From the NCBI GenBank assembly GCA_900548215.1, contig URJI01000116.1, positions 1-7,268 on the forward strand: a stretch of DNA of 7,268 nucleotides. The letters run 5' to 3'. A model generated the notes under the pieces. That model saw only the letters and a program-made list of their open reading frames with translations. It made no database searches and was not told where the DNA came from. The position numbers and the translations under genes are program-made. This document shows, one piece after another, positions 1-6,038 of this stretch (position 1 is the first letter of the stretch; the number at the start of each line of letters is the position of its first letter). Source of the DNA: an uncultured Coprococcus sp. Lineage in GTDB: Bacteria; Bacillota; Clostridia; Lachnospirales; Lachnospiraceae.

Positions 1-107
1 CACCTATCTTGTATCTGCGTCGCTCAGGTCGGCACCTTCCGATATCCTTCACCGGGGTTGCCATGGCTTCTCAGTCCCTTCTGACTCCACCATTCTGAAT
101 AAGAGCG
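1..107 (-). promoter_or_regulatory. SAM-I (S-box) riboswitch aptamer
   Basis: Read on the minus strand from about 107 to 1, this matches the S-box layout. The P1 5' arm is CTTAT (103-99), which can pair with ATAGG (7-3). It is followed by the conserved order GGTGGAG, GAAGCC, GGCAACC, GGTGCC, ACCTGAGC and AAGATAGG. P2b can form from AGTC/GACT around the loop AGAAGG, whose AGG can make the pseudoknot with CCT after P3. P3 forms from GGC...GCC and CCG...CGG, and P4 from CTG...CAG. Class I SAM riboswitches bind S-adenosylmethionine and usually shut off methionine or SAM biosynthesis or transport genes by terminator formation. The expression platform and controlled gene lie left of the window, so the target cannot be named. 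The P2b sequence differs from the commonest GGGA...CCC form but keeps the pairing. Confidence 0.87.
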
Positions 108-135
108 TTTTTCCATATTTATAAATGCAATCACT

Positions 136-164
136 ACTCTATAACATCAATAGACATTAGTCAA
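136..164 (-). promoter_or_regulatory. Candidate sigma-A promoter for the SAM riboswitch transcript
   Basis: On the minus strand TTGACT (164-159) is followed after 17 bases by TAGAGT (141-136), a 5/6 match to the -35 and a 4/6 match to the -10. Transcription would begin near 129, about 25 bases before the riboswitch P1 stem. A better-looking TATAGA (143-138) overlaps it but would give only a 15-base spacer. No terminator is visible between the upstream membrane-protein gene and this site, so read-through into the riboswitch is also possible. Confidence 0.4.
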
Positions 165-199
165 CAGTTATTTTTACTATCTACCCTTATTGAGTTATT

Positions 200-982
200 T
201 TATGCAGCAACTACATTTTTCCATATAAGCCACAACAGCAGCAAATGCACAGGGTAAAACAGGTAGAAGAAATACTTGAGTTTCACTCTTCCCCTCTCGC
301 CACTGTACATATTGATGGGTATCACGGCGAGGAGCGCGTACATCTGGCTCATGCCGAGACAGAGAACGTACATAAGTGAACTCACGAGTACGATCTCCAG
401 ATTCTGCTTCCAGCCAAAATATGATCCGTTATGCGAATCTCCCTCAGTCCGTTCAACAACTTTATCGTCACCGCATCCGGCTGGCATACATCTCCGATCT
501 TTCTCGCACAGATAGAACAGGACAATGACACCCACCCCGGCCATGCCGTAGTCAAATCTCAAAAACTCCGCCAGCAGCGCAGCAGCCAGAGCGATCTCCA
601 CTTTCCATCCTCCCACAGGTCCCCGGCTGTCCATGGCATATATGGCAAACAGTCCTGCTGTCAAAGTGAAAAAAATATTCTGCGCCCCCGGATACCAGAG
701 CGTATCATGCATCGCCAGGTCAAAAGGTATCTCAGACACCACCGCAAACAGTCCAAGCCGCACTATATACTTCCTGATATCAGACGTATGGAAGAGTCCC
801 TGGACGATAAGAAAAGCAAATATCGGAAACGCAAGACGTCCCATCGCACGCATCAGGCGGTTGTTCTCCATGAACACTATGCCAAAGTGATCTATGAGCA
901 TACTTATGCATGCTATGCTCTTCAGAATATTGGATGACAATATCCGGATACTGTTATCCGTGGGTTCTCTGCTATCTCCCAT
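200..982 (-). CDS. TraX family integral membrane protein
   Basis: A 260-residue polytopic membrane protein. Near the N terminus it has the TraX-family signature: residues about 16-60 run KSIACISMLIDHFG, then RAMGRLAFPIFAFLIVQG, then RKYIVRLGLFAVVSEIPFDL. Several further hydrophobic segments extend to the C terminus, including about 195-215 and 235-256. A variable hydrophilic insert lies at about 160-190. The founding member, F-plasmid TraX, acetylates pilin. The common chromosomal homologues in Clostridia have no established substrate, so a membrane acyltransferase role is only family-level inference. The ATG at 982 is favoured because GGAAAGGA lies 8 bases upstream. The gene stands alone. 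A hairpin followed by six Ts precedes it (1014-1051), and no conjugation genes are nearby, so it should not be read as evidence of a plasmid. Confidence 0.88.
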   Translation of the reverse strand: MGDSREPTDNSIRILSSNILKSIACISMLIDHFGIVFMENNRLMRAMGRLAFPIFAFLIVQGLFHTSDIRKYIVRLGLFAVVSEIPFDLAMHDTLWYPGAQNIFFTLTAGLFAIYAMDSRGPVGGWKVEIALAAALLAEFLRFDYGMAGVGVIVLFYLCEKDRRCMPAGCGDDKVVERTEGDSHNGSYFGWKQNLEIVLVSSLMYVLCLGMSQMYALLAVIPINMYSGERGRVKLKYFFYLFYPVHLLLLWLIWKNVVAA

Positions 983-1013
983 ACAAGCAATCCTTTCCTA
1001 TATCCAAGTCTGC

Positions 1014-1051
1014 AAAAAACTGCCCAAAAGTCTATACATAAAACCGGGCAG
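1014..1051 (-). terminator. Intrinsic terminator or attenuator just upstream of the TraX-family gene
   Basis: On the minus strand CTGCCC (1051-1046) pairs with GGGCAG (1025-1020) across a 20-base loop, followed at once by TTTTTT (1019-1014). This is a classical rho-independent layout with a short 6-bp stem. It lies about 31 bases before the TraX-family start codon. A separate terminator already sits behind the HIT gene at 1113-1154. This second one therefore either backs that one up, ends a short RNA, or attenuates the TraX-family transcript. Confidence 0.6.
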
Positions 1052-1061
1052 CAAAAACCTG

Positions 1062-1095
1062 TACAAAAATACAATACATGTAGAATACACTACAT
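1062..1095. repeat. TACA-rich stretch with an ATGTAG/CTACAT dyad
   Basis: TACA occurs five times (starting at 1062, 1070, 1075, 1086 and 1091). ATGTAG (1078-1083) and CTACAT (1090-1095) form a 6-bp inverted repeat around AATACA. It lies between two minus-strand terminators, about 100 bases upstream of the TraX-family gene, where its promoter would be expected. I do not see a convincing promoter here. The dyad could be an operator or chance AT-rich symmetry. Confidence 0.35.
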
Positions 1096-1112
1096 ATAAC
1101 AAATCATCCATG

Positions 1113-1154
1113 CTAAAGAAAAACAGCACATGACTTTATGTTCATCATGTGCTG
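1113..1154 (-). terminator. Intrinsic terminator of the HIT-family gene
   Basis: A perfect 10-bp inverted repeat, CAGCACATGA (1124-1133) and TCATGTGCTG (1145-1154), encloses an 11-base loop. On the minus strand it is followed by a T-rich tail, TTTTTCTTT (1123-1115). It begins 36 bases after the HIT gene stop codon, so it ends that transcript. Confidence 0.85.
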
Positions 1155-1189
1155 CTCTTCTCACAAACCTTATATCTATCTGTAATTGC

Positions 1190-1606
1190 CTAGATTCTCT
1201 TTCTAAGAGCCTTAGACAATGTAGACAGTTCCTCTGTATCTGCCTTGCCAGGTATCCATGTCATAGTTACGTTGTCCTTTATGTATCTTGGTACAAGGTG
1301 CATATGAAAATGGAATACTGTCTGGCCTGCAGCCTCACCATTATTCTGTAATATATTCAGTCCATCCGGATTGAGTTCAGCTTTCTGAGCCTTAGCTACC
1401 TCAGTAGCAATAGTAAAGATCTTGGCTGCTGTCTCAGCATCTATACTGTATATATCATCGAAATGTTCTTTAGGAATTATAAGTGCGTGTCCCTTGTTTG
1501 CCGGATTCACATCAAGAATAACTCTGCATACGCTGTCCTCGTATACTGTCGCTGATGGAATCTCACCATTGGCTATCTTACAAAAAATGCAATCATCCTT
1601 ATTCAT
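1190..1606 (-). CDS. HIT family nucleotide hydrolase (Hint/HinT-like)
   Basis: A 138-residue cytosolic histidine-triad protein, the usual length for the Hint branch. Hint enzymes hydrolyse AMP-linked phosphoramidates and aminoacyl-adenylates. The triad HFHMHL puts His99, His101 and His103 in place, with His101 the expected nucleophile. Cys6 and Cys9 (DDCIFCKIANGEIP), with His48 and His99, look like the zinc-binding set of Hint-type members. The GHALIIPKEH block (39-48) and the NNGEAAGQTVFH block (88-99) are also typical. The ATG at 1606 is supported by GAGGAGGT (1623-1616), 9 bases upstream. The gene has its own promoter (1637-1665) and terminator (1113-1154), so it appears monocistronic, although the hydrolase gene upstream could read through. 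The exact cellular substrate is unknown. Confidence 0.95.
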   Translation of the reverse strand: MNKDDCIFCKIANGEIPSATVYEDSVCRVILDVNPANKGHALIIPKEHFDDIYSIDAETAAKIFTIATEVAKAQKAELNPDGLNILQNNGEAAGQTVFHFHMHLVPRYIKDNVTMTWIPGKADTEELSTLSKALRKRI

Positions 1607-1636
1607 ATAAGTTATACCTCCTCACAGCCTCTATTT

Positions 1637-1665
1637 ATTGTACCCTATCCGGCAGAAATTTACAA
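1637..1665 (-). promoter_or_regulatory. Promoter of the HIT-family gene
   Basis: TTGTAA (1665-1660) and TACAAT (1642-1637) on the minus strand are separated by 17 bases, the optimal sigma-A spacing. Initiation near 1630 would give a leader of about 24 bases that includes the GAGGAGGT ribosome site. Confidence 0.65.
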
Positions 1666-1701
1666 GAGGCAAAGCGAACACCCGTTTTATACGCATTTTT
1701 A

Positions 1702-2535
1702 TCACATGTTCTGCAAAAATGTGCTGTACAGATCACACTTCCTGTCCCTGACCTGAGGAAATACTTTTCTGCTCTTCTCTATCACAGCAGGATCAAGTTC
1801 TGCCACCAGCAGTTCTTCGCTCACACGCTCTGCAATGTCATTTCCCAGGCAGTCATATATGTGGGAACTCGGAACATACGACTCACTCTTCACCGTCCCC
1901 TTGCGGTTGACGCCTATCACATACGCCTGATTCTCTATAGCTCTGGCCTTCAGGAGTGCATCCCACTGTGCTACTCTGGACTCCGGCCAGTTCGCTATGA
2001 CAAGAACAGCGTCGTACCTGTCCCTGGCCGCCGTAAATATCTCAGGAAAACGCAAGTCATAACATATATATCCTCCAAGTCTGAGATCCTTCACCTTTGT
2101 CTGGCACAGCATACTTCCCGCATGATAGACCCTGTCCTCACCGCCAAATGAAAACGGATGTATCTTGGTATAATCCATGATCAGATCACCGCCATCCACC
2201 ACCGCCAGCTTGTTCTCATATATCTTCCTGCCATCGTCCTTATGCTCAGGGCTTTTGTCAGCCATAGATGCTTCTATATAGCCAAATGCTATTGCCATAC
2301 CATATTTTCTGCTATTCTTCATGAAGAAGGATACGCTCTCAGGTATGTGTCCATCACTGTATGTCTCCGCCACTTTCGCCGGCATCATGGTAAAGCCTGT
2401 AAGTGTCATCTCCGGAAATACCAGAAGCTCAACATCATTTGCCGCAGCCTGCTCTATGACATGCTGGCATCTCTCCTTCGCTGTAGCCTTATCCTCAAAC
2501 GCTATATCAACCTCTGTAATCCCTACCTTTACCAT
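1702..2535 (-). CDS. Carbon-nitrogen hydrolase (nitrilase superfamily), omega-amidase-like
   Basis: A 277-residue single-domain nitrilase-superfamily enzyme with the full Glu-Lys-Cys triad: Glu42 in VFPEMTLTGF, Lys124 in DYTKIHPF, and Cys158 in GYICYDLRFPEIF. The CYDLRFP block, the following ANWPESR...W..LL.ARAIENQAYVIGVNR block (about 181-212) and the GGEDRVYHAG loop resemble the YafV/NIT2 omega-amidase group. That group deaminates alpha-ketoglutaramate and alpha-ketosuccinamate. Assignment to that substrate is inference. No signal peptide is present, so it should be cytosolic. I start at ATG 2535 because AAGGAGG (2548-2542) sits 6 bases upstream and a strong promoter (2606-2634) lies inside any longer reading. 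The frame stays open to an ATG at 2634, which overlaps the -35 box. It is divergent from bioY, with no obvious biotin link. Confidence 0.92.
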   Translation of the reverse strand: MVKVGITEVDIAFEDKATAKERCQHVIEQAAANDVELLVFPEMTLTGFTMMPAKVAETYSDGHIPESVSFFMKNSRKYGMAIAFGYIEASMADKSPEHKDDGRKIYENKLAVVDGGDLIMDYTKIHPFSFGGEDRVYHAGSMLCQTKVKDLRLGGYICYDLRFPEIFTAARDRYDAVLVIANWPESRVAQWDALLKARAIENQAYVIGVNRKGTVKSESYVPSSHIYDCLGNDIAERVSEELLVAELDPAVIEKSRKVFPQVRDRKCDLYSTFLQNM

Positions 2536-2605
2536 AACATGCCTCCTTATCCTCCTGATATAAACGGGACATCCATTCCCGGTCAGCATTACAAAAACTG
2601 CCTTG

Positions 2606-2634
2606 ATTATATCATTGGAATATTTCAACTTCAA
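2606..2634 (-). promoter_or_regulatory. Promoter of the carbon-nitrogen hydrolase gene
   Basis: On the minus strand TTGAAG (2634-2629), a 17-base spacer and a perfect TATAAT (2611-2606) make a strong sigma-A promoter. Initiation near 2599 leaves a leader of about 64 bases before ATG 2535. The nearest BirA operator begins about 80 bases upstream of the -35, too far for simple occlusion. Confidence 0.75.
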
Positions 2635-2712
2635 TATTTGTCATTTTTTCCACTGTCAGCCAACAAAAAATATGTCCTCACCTTGTAAAATTCCCTTATC
2701 TTTCCAAAAACA

Positions 2713-2748
2713 AATGTAAACCTATCAAAGCAAATAACGGTTGACAAT
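2713..2748. promoter_or_regulatory. BirA-type biotin operator 1 (upstream)
   Basis: Half-site AATGTAAACC (2713-2722), a 16-base spacer and inverted half-site GGTTGACAAT (2739-2748). This matches the known BirA operator form TTGTnAACC-N16-GGTTnACAA bound by the biotinylated BirA repressor/ligase. The right half-site contains the -35 hexamer TTGACA of the bioY promoter, so binding should block RNA polymerase. Confidence 0.8.
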
Positions 2749-2769
2749 TTATGTGTAAGGCCATATAAT
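2741..2769 (+). promoter_or_regulatory. bioY promoter, consensus sigma-A
   Basis: TTGACA (2741-2746), a 17-base spacer and TATAAT (2764-2769) are perfect matches to both consensus hexamers at optimal spacing. Initiation is expected near 2776, giving a leader of about 100 bases before the bioY ATG. The -35 lies within BirA operator 1, and the last three bases of the -10 overlap BirA operator 2. Unrepressed output should therefore be high and repression by biotin tight. Confidence 0.88.
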
Positions 2770-2802
2770 GTCAACCATAGCCCTTGTGTATAGGTTAACA
2801 AT
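2767..2802. promoter_or_regulatory. BirA-type biotin operator 2 (downstream)
   Basis: Half-site AATGTCAACC (2767-2776), a 16-base spacer and inverted half-site GGTTAACAAT (2793-2802). The geometry is identical to operator 1. It starts inside the -10 box and covers the expected transcription start. The two operator centres are 54 bp apart, close to five helical turns, so both could lie on the same face of the DNA. Confidence 0.8.
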
Positions 2803-2842
2803 CCAGACATGCTCAGCATCAGCCCGCTGAACTGCCTGGATT
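2800..2842 (+). other. Hairpin in the bioY 5' leader
   Basis: AATCCAG (2800-2806) can pair with CTGGATT (2836-2842), and inside it TCAGC (2813-2817) with GCTGA (2826-2830). No U-run follows, so it is not a terminator. It ends 18 bases before the GAGGAG ribosome site and does not mask it. It may stabilise the leader or be incidental. Confidence 0.35.
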
Positions 2843-2875
2843 AGCTATGAAAAAAATTATGAGGAGTATAACGAC

Positions 2876-3454
2876 ATGAAAAAACCATTTACAACAGTGG
2901 AATTGGTCATGATGGCTATGTTTACCGCAATACTGTGCGTATCGGCATACCTCAGTATCCCAACCCCACTCCCTAACGCAGCACACATAACACTTTTAAA
3001 CTTTATGATCTTCCTGATCGCTCTTATATTTGATCTCAAGGATTCAACTATAATTATAGCTCTGTGGATGATCCTTGGTGCCATTGGTGTTCCTGTTTTC
3101 ATAGGAGGCGGCTCCGGACTCGGATATCTGTTCGGAGTATTTGGTGGATATACATTCTCTTTCCTCATCGCTTCGATTGTGATGGGTCTTATCAAAGGAA
3201 AGAAATACAACAGACTCACATATACTTTGATCGCTATTCTCGGTGCTGTGATCATTGATATAATCGGAATGATATGGTGGAAATTCAACGGAAACCTTGG
3301 ATGGAAAACCGCAGTTCTCTCAGGATTTGTGGCATTCATTCCTTTAGACCTTGTAAAGGCTGTCATCGCAGCGCAGCTTGTTCCGGTATTCTCAAGGCTG
3401 CTTCCTGACAACGATGCCAAAGCCACTGCAAATACAGTAAGCAACGCTAACTAA
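2876..3454 (+). CDS. bioY: Biotin transporter BioY (ECF S component)
   Basis: A 192-residue integral membrane protein, the usual BioY length, with about six hydrophobic helices. It is the substrate-binding S component of an energy-coupling factor biotin importer. The most diagnostic block is GGGSGLGYLFGVFGGYTFSF at residues 77-96, the glycine-rich BioY signature. An N-terminal IPTPLPN segment (28-34) precedes HITLLNF, where many BioY proteins have PVTLQ. That variation is worth noting but does not outweigh the rest. The ATG at 2876 follows GAGGAG (2861-2866) by 9 bases. Two BirA operators around its promoter independently tie it to biotin. A terminator follows immediately, so it is monocistronic. 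No ECF ATPase or T component is adjacent, which suggests it uses a shared module encoded elsewhere. Confidence 0.95.
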   Translation: MKKPFTTVELVMMAMFTAILCVSAYLSIPTPLPNAAHITLLNFMIFLIALIFDLKDSTIIIALWMILGAIGVPVFIGGGSGLGYLFGVFGGYTFSFLIASIVMGLIKGKKYNRLTYTLIAILGAVIIDIIGMIWWKFNGNLGWKTAVLSGFVAFIPLDLVKAVIAAQLVPVFSRLLPDNDAKATANTVSNAN

Positions 3455-3482
3455 TATACATATGAGATCATAATTCTTCATA

Positions 3483-3536
3483 AAAACCGGTCTGTCATAA
3501 TCAGCTTGATAGCTGTCTGACAGGCCGGTTTTATTT
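3483..3536 (+). terminator. Intrinsic terminator of bioY
   Basis: AAAACCGGTCTGTC (3483-3496) pairs with GACAGGCCGGTTTT (3519-3532) to give a 14-bp stem with one G-U pair, followed by TTTTATTT. The 22-base loop can fold a further small CAGC/GCTG stem (3502-3505 with 3512-3515). It begins 28 bases after the bioY stop codon. The A-run on the 5' side would also let it work on the minus strand. Confidence 0.92.
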
Positions 3537-3566
3537 GTTGATAACAGGCATATATCGTCCGCATAA

Positions 3567-3582
3567 AGTAAATATATTTACT
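3567..3582. promoter_or_regulatory. 16-bp perfect palindrome, candidate operator of the XRE gene
   Basis: AGTAAATATATTTACT is a perfect 16-bp palindrome 51 bases upstream of the XRE regulator start. Small XRE regulators often bind such dyads in their own promoter. A possible -35 TTGATA (3538-3543) with CATAAA (3562-3567) at 18 bases would place the palindrome at the -10 edge. The promoter itself is weakly supported, and AT-rich symmetry can arise by chance. Confidence 0.5.
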
Positions 3583-3633
3583 AAAACGGCAGTATTCAAG
3601 TTTTCCTATGCTATCATTCAAACAGGTGATTTT

Positions 3634-3963
3634 ATGCATGATGGAAAATTTGACGAAGATAAAAAGTATATAGAACGCATACGTGCCCTGCGCGAGGATC
3701 ACGACTATACACAGCAATATATTGCCGATTATCTGTGTACTTCACAGACAATGTATGCCCGATACGAAAGAGATGCCAACGCTCTTCCCATAAGGCATCT
3801 TTTTTATCTTGCCAAATTATATGATGTATCCACCGACTACATTCTCGGTCTCACCAACAATCCTCTAACCTGCGATAAATACATCAAGATGACAGGATCG
3901 TCCAAACATCCCGCTAATCAGCAAAACAGATACAGCATCCAATGGAAAAACAAGGATAAATAA
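3634..3963 (+). CDS. XRE-family helix-turn-helix transcriptional regulator
   Basis: A 109-residue DNA-binding protein. Residues about 14-73 form a Cro/C1-type HTH domain: ERIRALRED, then YTQQYIADYLCTSQTMYARYE (helices 2-3, about 25-45), then a closing LPIRHLFYLAKLYDVSTDYILGL segment. The 35-residue basic tail carries no recognised sensing or dimerisation domain, so its ligand and targets are unknown. The frame is open from TTG 3535, but that codon lies in the bioY terminator tail. ATG 3634 has AGGTGA (3624-3629) just upstream and begins right before the domain. It is separated from bioY by a strong terminator and so is an independent unit. The palindrome at 3567-3582 suggests autoregulation. 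Its stop codon is only 9 bases from that of the opposing sipL gene. Confidence 0.88.
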   Translation: MHDGKFDEDKKYIERIRALREDHDYTQQYIADYLCTSQTMYARYERDANALPIRHLFYLAKLYDVSTDYILGLTNNPLTCDKYIKMTGSSKHPANQQNRYSIQWKNKDK

Positions 3964-3972
3964 CATACATAT

Positions 3973-5526
3973 CTAGCATTTTACAACTATAAGTTTGTCG
4001 CCTTTCTGTATATTATCATTATCGAGATTGTTGAGTTTTCTTATAGAATCCAGACTCGAATAATATTCTTTGGCAATGGACCAGATGCTGTCTCCATCCT
4101 TCACTACATATCCCACAATCCCCGGAGACGCAGCTTTTTTCTTCATATCCACCGGTGACACAGTCATATCTTCTATGAGCTGGATTTCCTTTCTTGTGAA
4201 AATTGTGATACCCATATCCACTATTGCCTTTATCTCCACTTCGTCACTGCCCGGCATGGCTGCACTGATCTGATTAAGCGAAGGTGTAATTCTGATGGAA
4301 TCCTGTAATCTCAGCGGCACAGTTTCTACACGATACGAAAATGGCGCAGCAATTTCCATCTGGCACAATGGTTTACTGTCATCCGACGACACATACAGCA
4401 TCGATGCCTTAACCGCACCATCCACAACCACGGCATCGTCCATCGGTTTGACTTCATCCACATCCACGCTTCCAGTCACATTTACAATCTGAAGTATGGC
4501 AGGCTGACTGCTTTTAAGCCTCTCCTTACGCACCACTCTGGTCTTCGCATTATTCCTCATGAGCAGGTTTTCATAGGCAAATACTTTTCGGACCGGATTT
4601 ATTTCTGCCGATGATGAAAACATATCCTTTAGAAGATAAGTCTCCATATCTTCATACACTTTTATATCCACGTTCAGGCAGCTTTCCACCTGAAGCATCC
4701 TGTCCTCACCAGTATCATCTGCCCTGACAGACACAGTTCCCCTGCCCACAGTGATGATGTCGTCAAGTATCATATCCTCATTTATGCCTTCACAGTTTAT
4801 AGTATCCTGGAACTCTCTGGCAGCGCTCACATACTGCACAGGTGCAACCTCATCCTCCGGCTTGTATATTACAAATACCTCCATTTTACCGCTTATATGT
4901 ACTCCGAGATCCGTTGCCCGGCTCTCCATTTCAGAAAATGAAATCTGATCCCACAAAATTCTGCCGATACTCGGTTTGTTTGCCGGTATCTCTATATCCT
5001 CTTTTATTTTCATCATATCCTTCGATGCCGCAGCCAGGTTCGTAAAGCAAACCTTCTCGCTCATGCACTCTATGCCTGATCCATTGTCGATTCCCACGGC
5101 TCCCTCCGCTGTTATCTGCTGGCAGGTCCACAGTTTCAGACATGCAAGCCCACGCACTTCATATTTTCTGGAATTTATCACTGTTACATATAGATCCTCC
5201 AGCATTCCCTGCACAGATACCTTATCACCAGGCTCCACACCATCAGCATTTACAATTTCTTCAAACGGTATCTCACCGTCATGGCTTTCAAACGCATCTC
5301 CGTCCTTGGCAGTCTGATACAAGATAGCATATCCTATACTTCCGGTCACACGGACTTTGTTATCCATGACCTCTATATCCTCAACACACACCTGTCCCTT
5401 ATTGGCTATCATTCTGTCAATGTCTCCCTTAGCGTCAGGGACGTTGAAATCGTCATCCACTGTAAATTCCATGTACCTCGCAGATTTCAGATTTGTAGTA
5501 GTGATCCTGTTTTTTGTCAGTTCCAT
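3973..5526 (-). CDS. sipL: SPOCS/LysM spore-coat morphogenesis protein, SipL-like
   Basis: A 517-residue protein with no signal peptide or membrane segment. It carries repeated SPOCS (DUF3794) domains, roughly 20-125, 185-300 and 345-455, the first opening with DFNVPDAKGDIDRM. A single LysM domain forms the last 45 residues (473-517: YVVKDGDSIWSIAKEYY, then LNNLDNDNIQKGDKL). This order and length match C. difficile SipL, which binds the SpoIVA ATPase through its LysM domain and is needed for coat assembly around the forespore in the mother cell. Trp482 sits in the LysM segment near where functionally important residues lie in that protein. ATG 5526 is chosen because GGGGGAT lies just upstream and the MELTKNRIT start is followed directly by the SPOCS fold. 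A longer reading to 5583 would run into the preceding gene. It lies 34 bases behind a lipoprotein gene, probably in one operon. Confidence 0.87.
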   Translation of the reverse strand: MELTKNRITTTNLKSARYMEFTVDDDFNVPDAKGDIDRMIANKGQVCVEDIEVMDNKVRVTGSIGYAILYQTAKDGDAFESHDGEIPFEEIVNADGVEPGDKVSVQGMLEDLYVTVINSRKYEVRGLACLKLWTCQQITAEGAVGIDNGSGIECMSEKVCFTNLAAASKDMMKIKEDIEIPANKPSIGRILWDQISFSEMESRATDLGVHISGKMEVFVIYKPEDEVAPVQYVSAAREFQDTINCEGINEDMILDDIITVGRGTVSVRADDTGEDRMLQVESCLNVDIKVYEDMETYLLKDMFSSSAEINPVRKVFAYENLLMRNNAKTRVVRKERLKSSQPAILQIVNVTGSVDVDEVKPMDDAVVVDGAVKASMLYVSSDDSKPLCQMEIAAPFSYRVETVPLRLQDSIRITPSLNQISAAMPGSDEVEIKAIVDMGITIFTRKEIQLIEDMTVSPVDMKKKAASPGIVGYVVKDGDSIWSIAKEYYSSLDSIRKLNNLDNDNIQKGDKLIVVKC

Positions 5527-5560
5527 AATATCCCCCAATAATCTTTTTTTACATCGTCTT

Positions 5561-6010
5561 CTACTTAAACACCACCGGAACATCCATCTTCATTATGCGG
5601 ATGACCACATACGGAAATGATATGGAATCCCCTTTTATCCCATCGGTAGGAGTTGCCACCTGCCTCAGTACCCCTTTCACATAAATAGCATTTTCATCCT
5701 TATACATCTCGTCTACCACAACACCAACGTCATCTCTCTCCTGTCTGCCAGCCGCCATGACTATATATGTATATGTGCTGTTTGAATACACCAGATTGAA
5801 AGGTTTCTCCTTCTTCTTGTCTATTATCGTCACCAATTCATCCGGCAGCATTGTGGAATCACATATGTCATATAGAAGCGGATCACCGCTGTCCGATGTG
5901 TCAAATCTGGTACATCCGGCGCAAAAGATAATAAGTTCCAGCGCCACCACCAGGAGAACCAGCAGCCTCCCGCATATCCTGCCTTTTAGATAAACCTGTT
6001 TATTGTCCAT
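5561..6010 (-). CDS. Lipoprotein with PrcB-like C-terminal domain
   Basis: A 149-residue exported protein. Residues 1-33 look like a lipoprotein signal: basic N region, a hydrophobic stretch (LLVLLVVALELIIF) and a CAGC lipobox giving a lipidated Cys33. A glutamate at residue 25 inside the hydrophobic stretch is unusual. The mature part ends in a segment (about 80-147) with YSNSTYTYIVMAAGRQERDD, a VVVDEMYKDENAIYVKG strand pair and SFPYVVIRIMK. This resembles the C-terminal domain of PrcB-type protease-complex subunits, but the match is by eye. ATG 6010 follows GGAGGT (6022-6017) by 6 bases, better than the adjacent ATG 6013. It is 34 bases upstream of sipL with no terminator between, so the two are probably co-transcribed. 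A sporulation or envelope role is inference from that context. Confidence 0.75.
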   Translation of the reverse strand: MDNKQVYLKGRICGRLLVLLVVALELIIFCAGCTRFDTSDSGDPLLYDICDSTMLPDELVTIIDKKKEKPFNLVYSNSTYTYIVMAAGRQERDDVGVVVDEMYKDENAIYVKGVLRQVATPTDGIKGDSISFPYVVIRIMKMDVPVVFK

Positions 6011-6038
6011 CATCACACCTCCATATAACTCCAGCTGT

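Noticed and set aside
431..937. 168-residue plus-strand reading frame
   Set aside because: It is antisense to the TraX-family gene, which has clear family motifs and a good ribosome site.
200..982. TraX-family gene as a sign of a conjugative element
   Set aside because: No transfer, integrase or mobilisation genes and no attachment repeats are visible, and TraX-family proteins are common on Firmicute chromosomes.
2158..2688. 176-residue plus-strand reading frame
   Set aside because: It overlaps the carbon-nitrogen hydrolase and its promoter in antisense, with Cys/His/Tyr-rich shadow composition.
2808..2843. 11-codon reading frame in the bioY leader
   Set aside because: It has no ribosome site and no run of regulatory codons, so a leader peptide is not supported.
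2857..3444. 195-residue minus-strand reading frame
   Set aside because: It lies antisense over bioY, has a composition typical of a shadow frame, no ribosome site and no recognisable domain.
3535..3633. Longer N terminus for the XRE regulator from TTG
   Set aside because: It starts in the bioY terminator tail and would translate through the palindrome; ATG 3634 has a ribosome site.
5527..5583. Longer N terminus for SipL
   Set aside because: It would overlap the end of the lipoprotein gene with an Arg/Cys-rich stretch unlike the family; ATG 5526 fits better.
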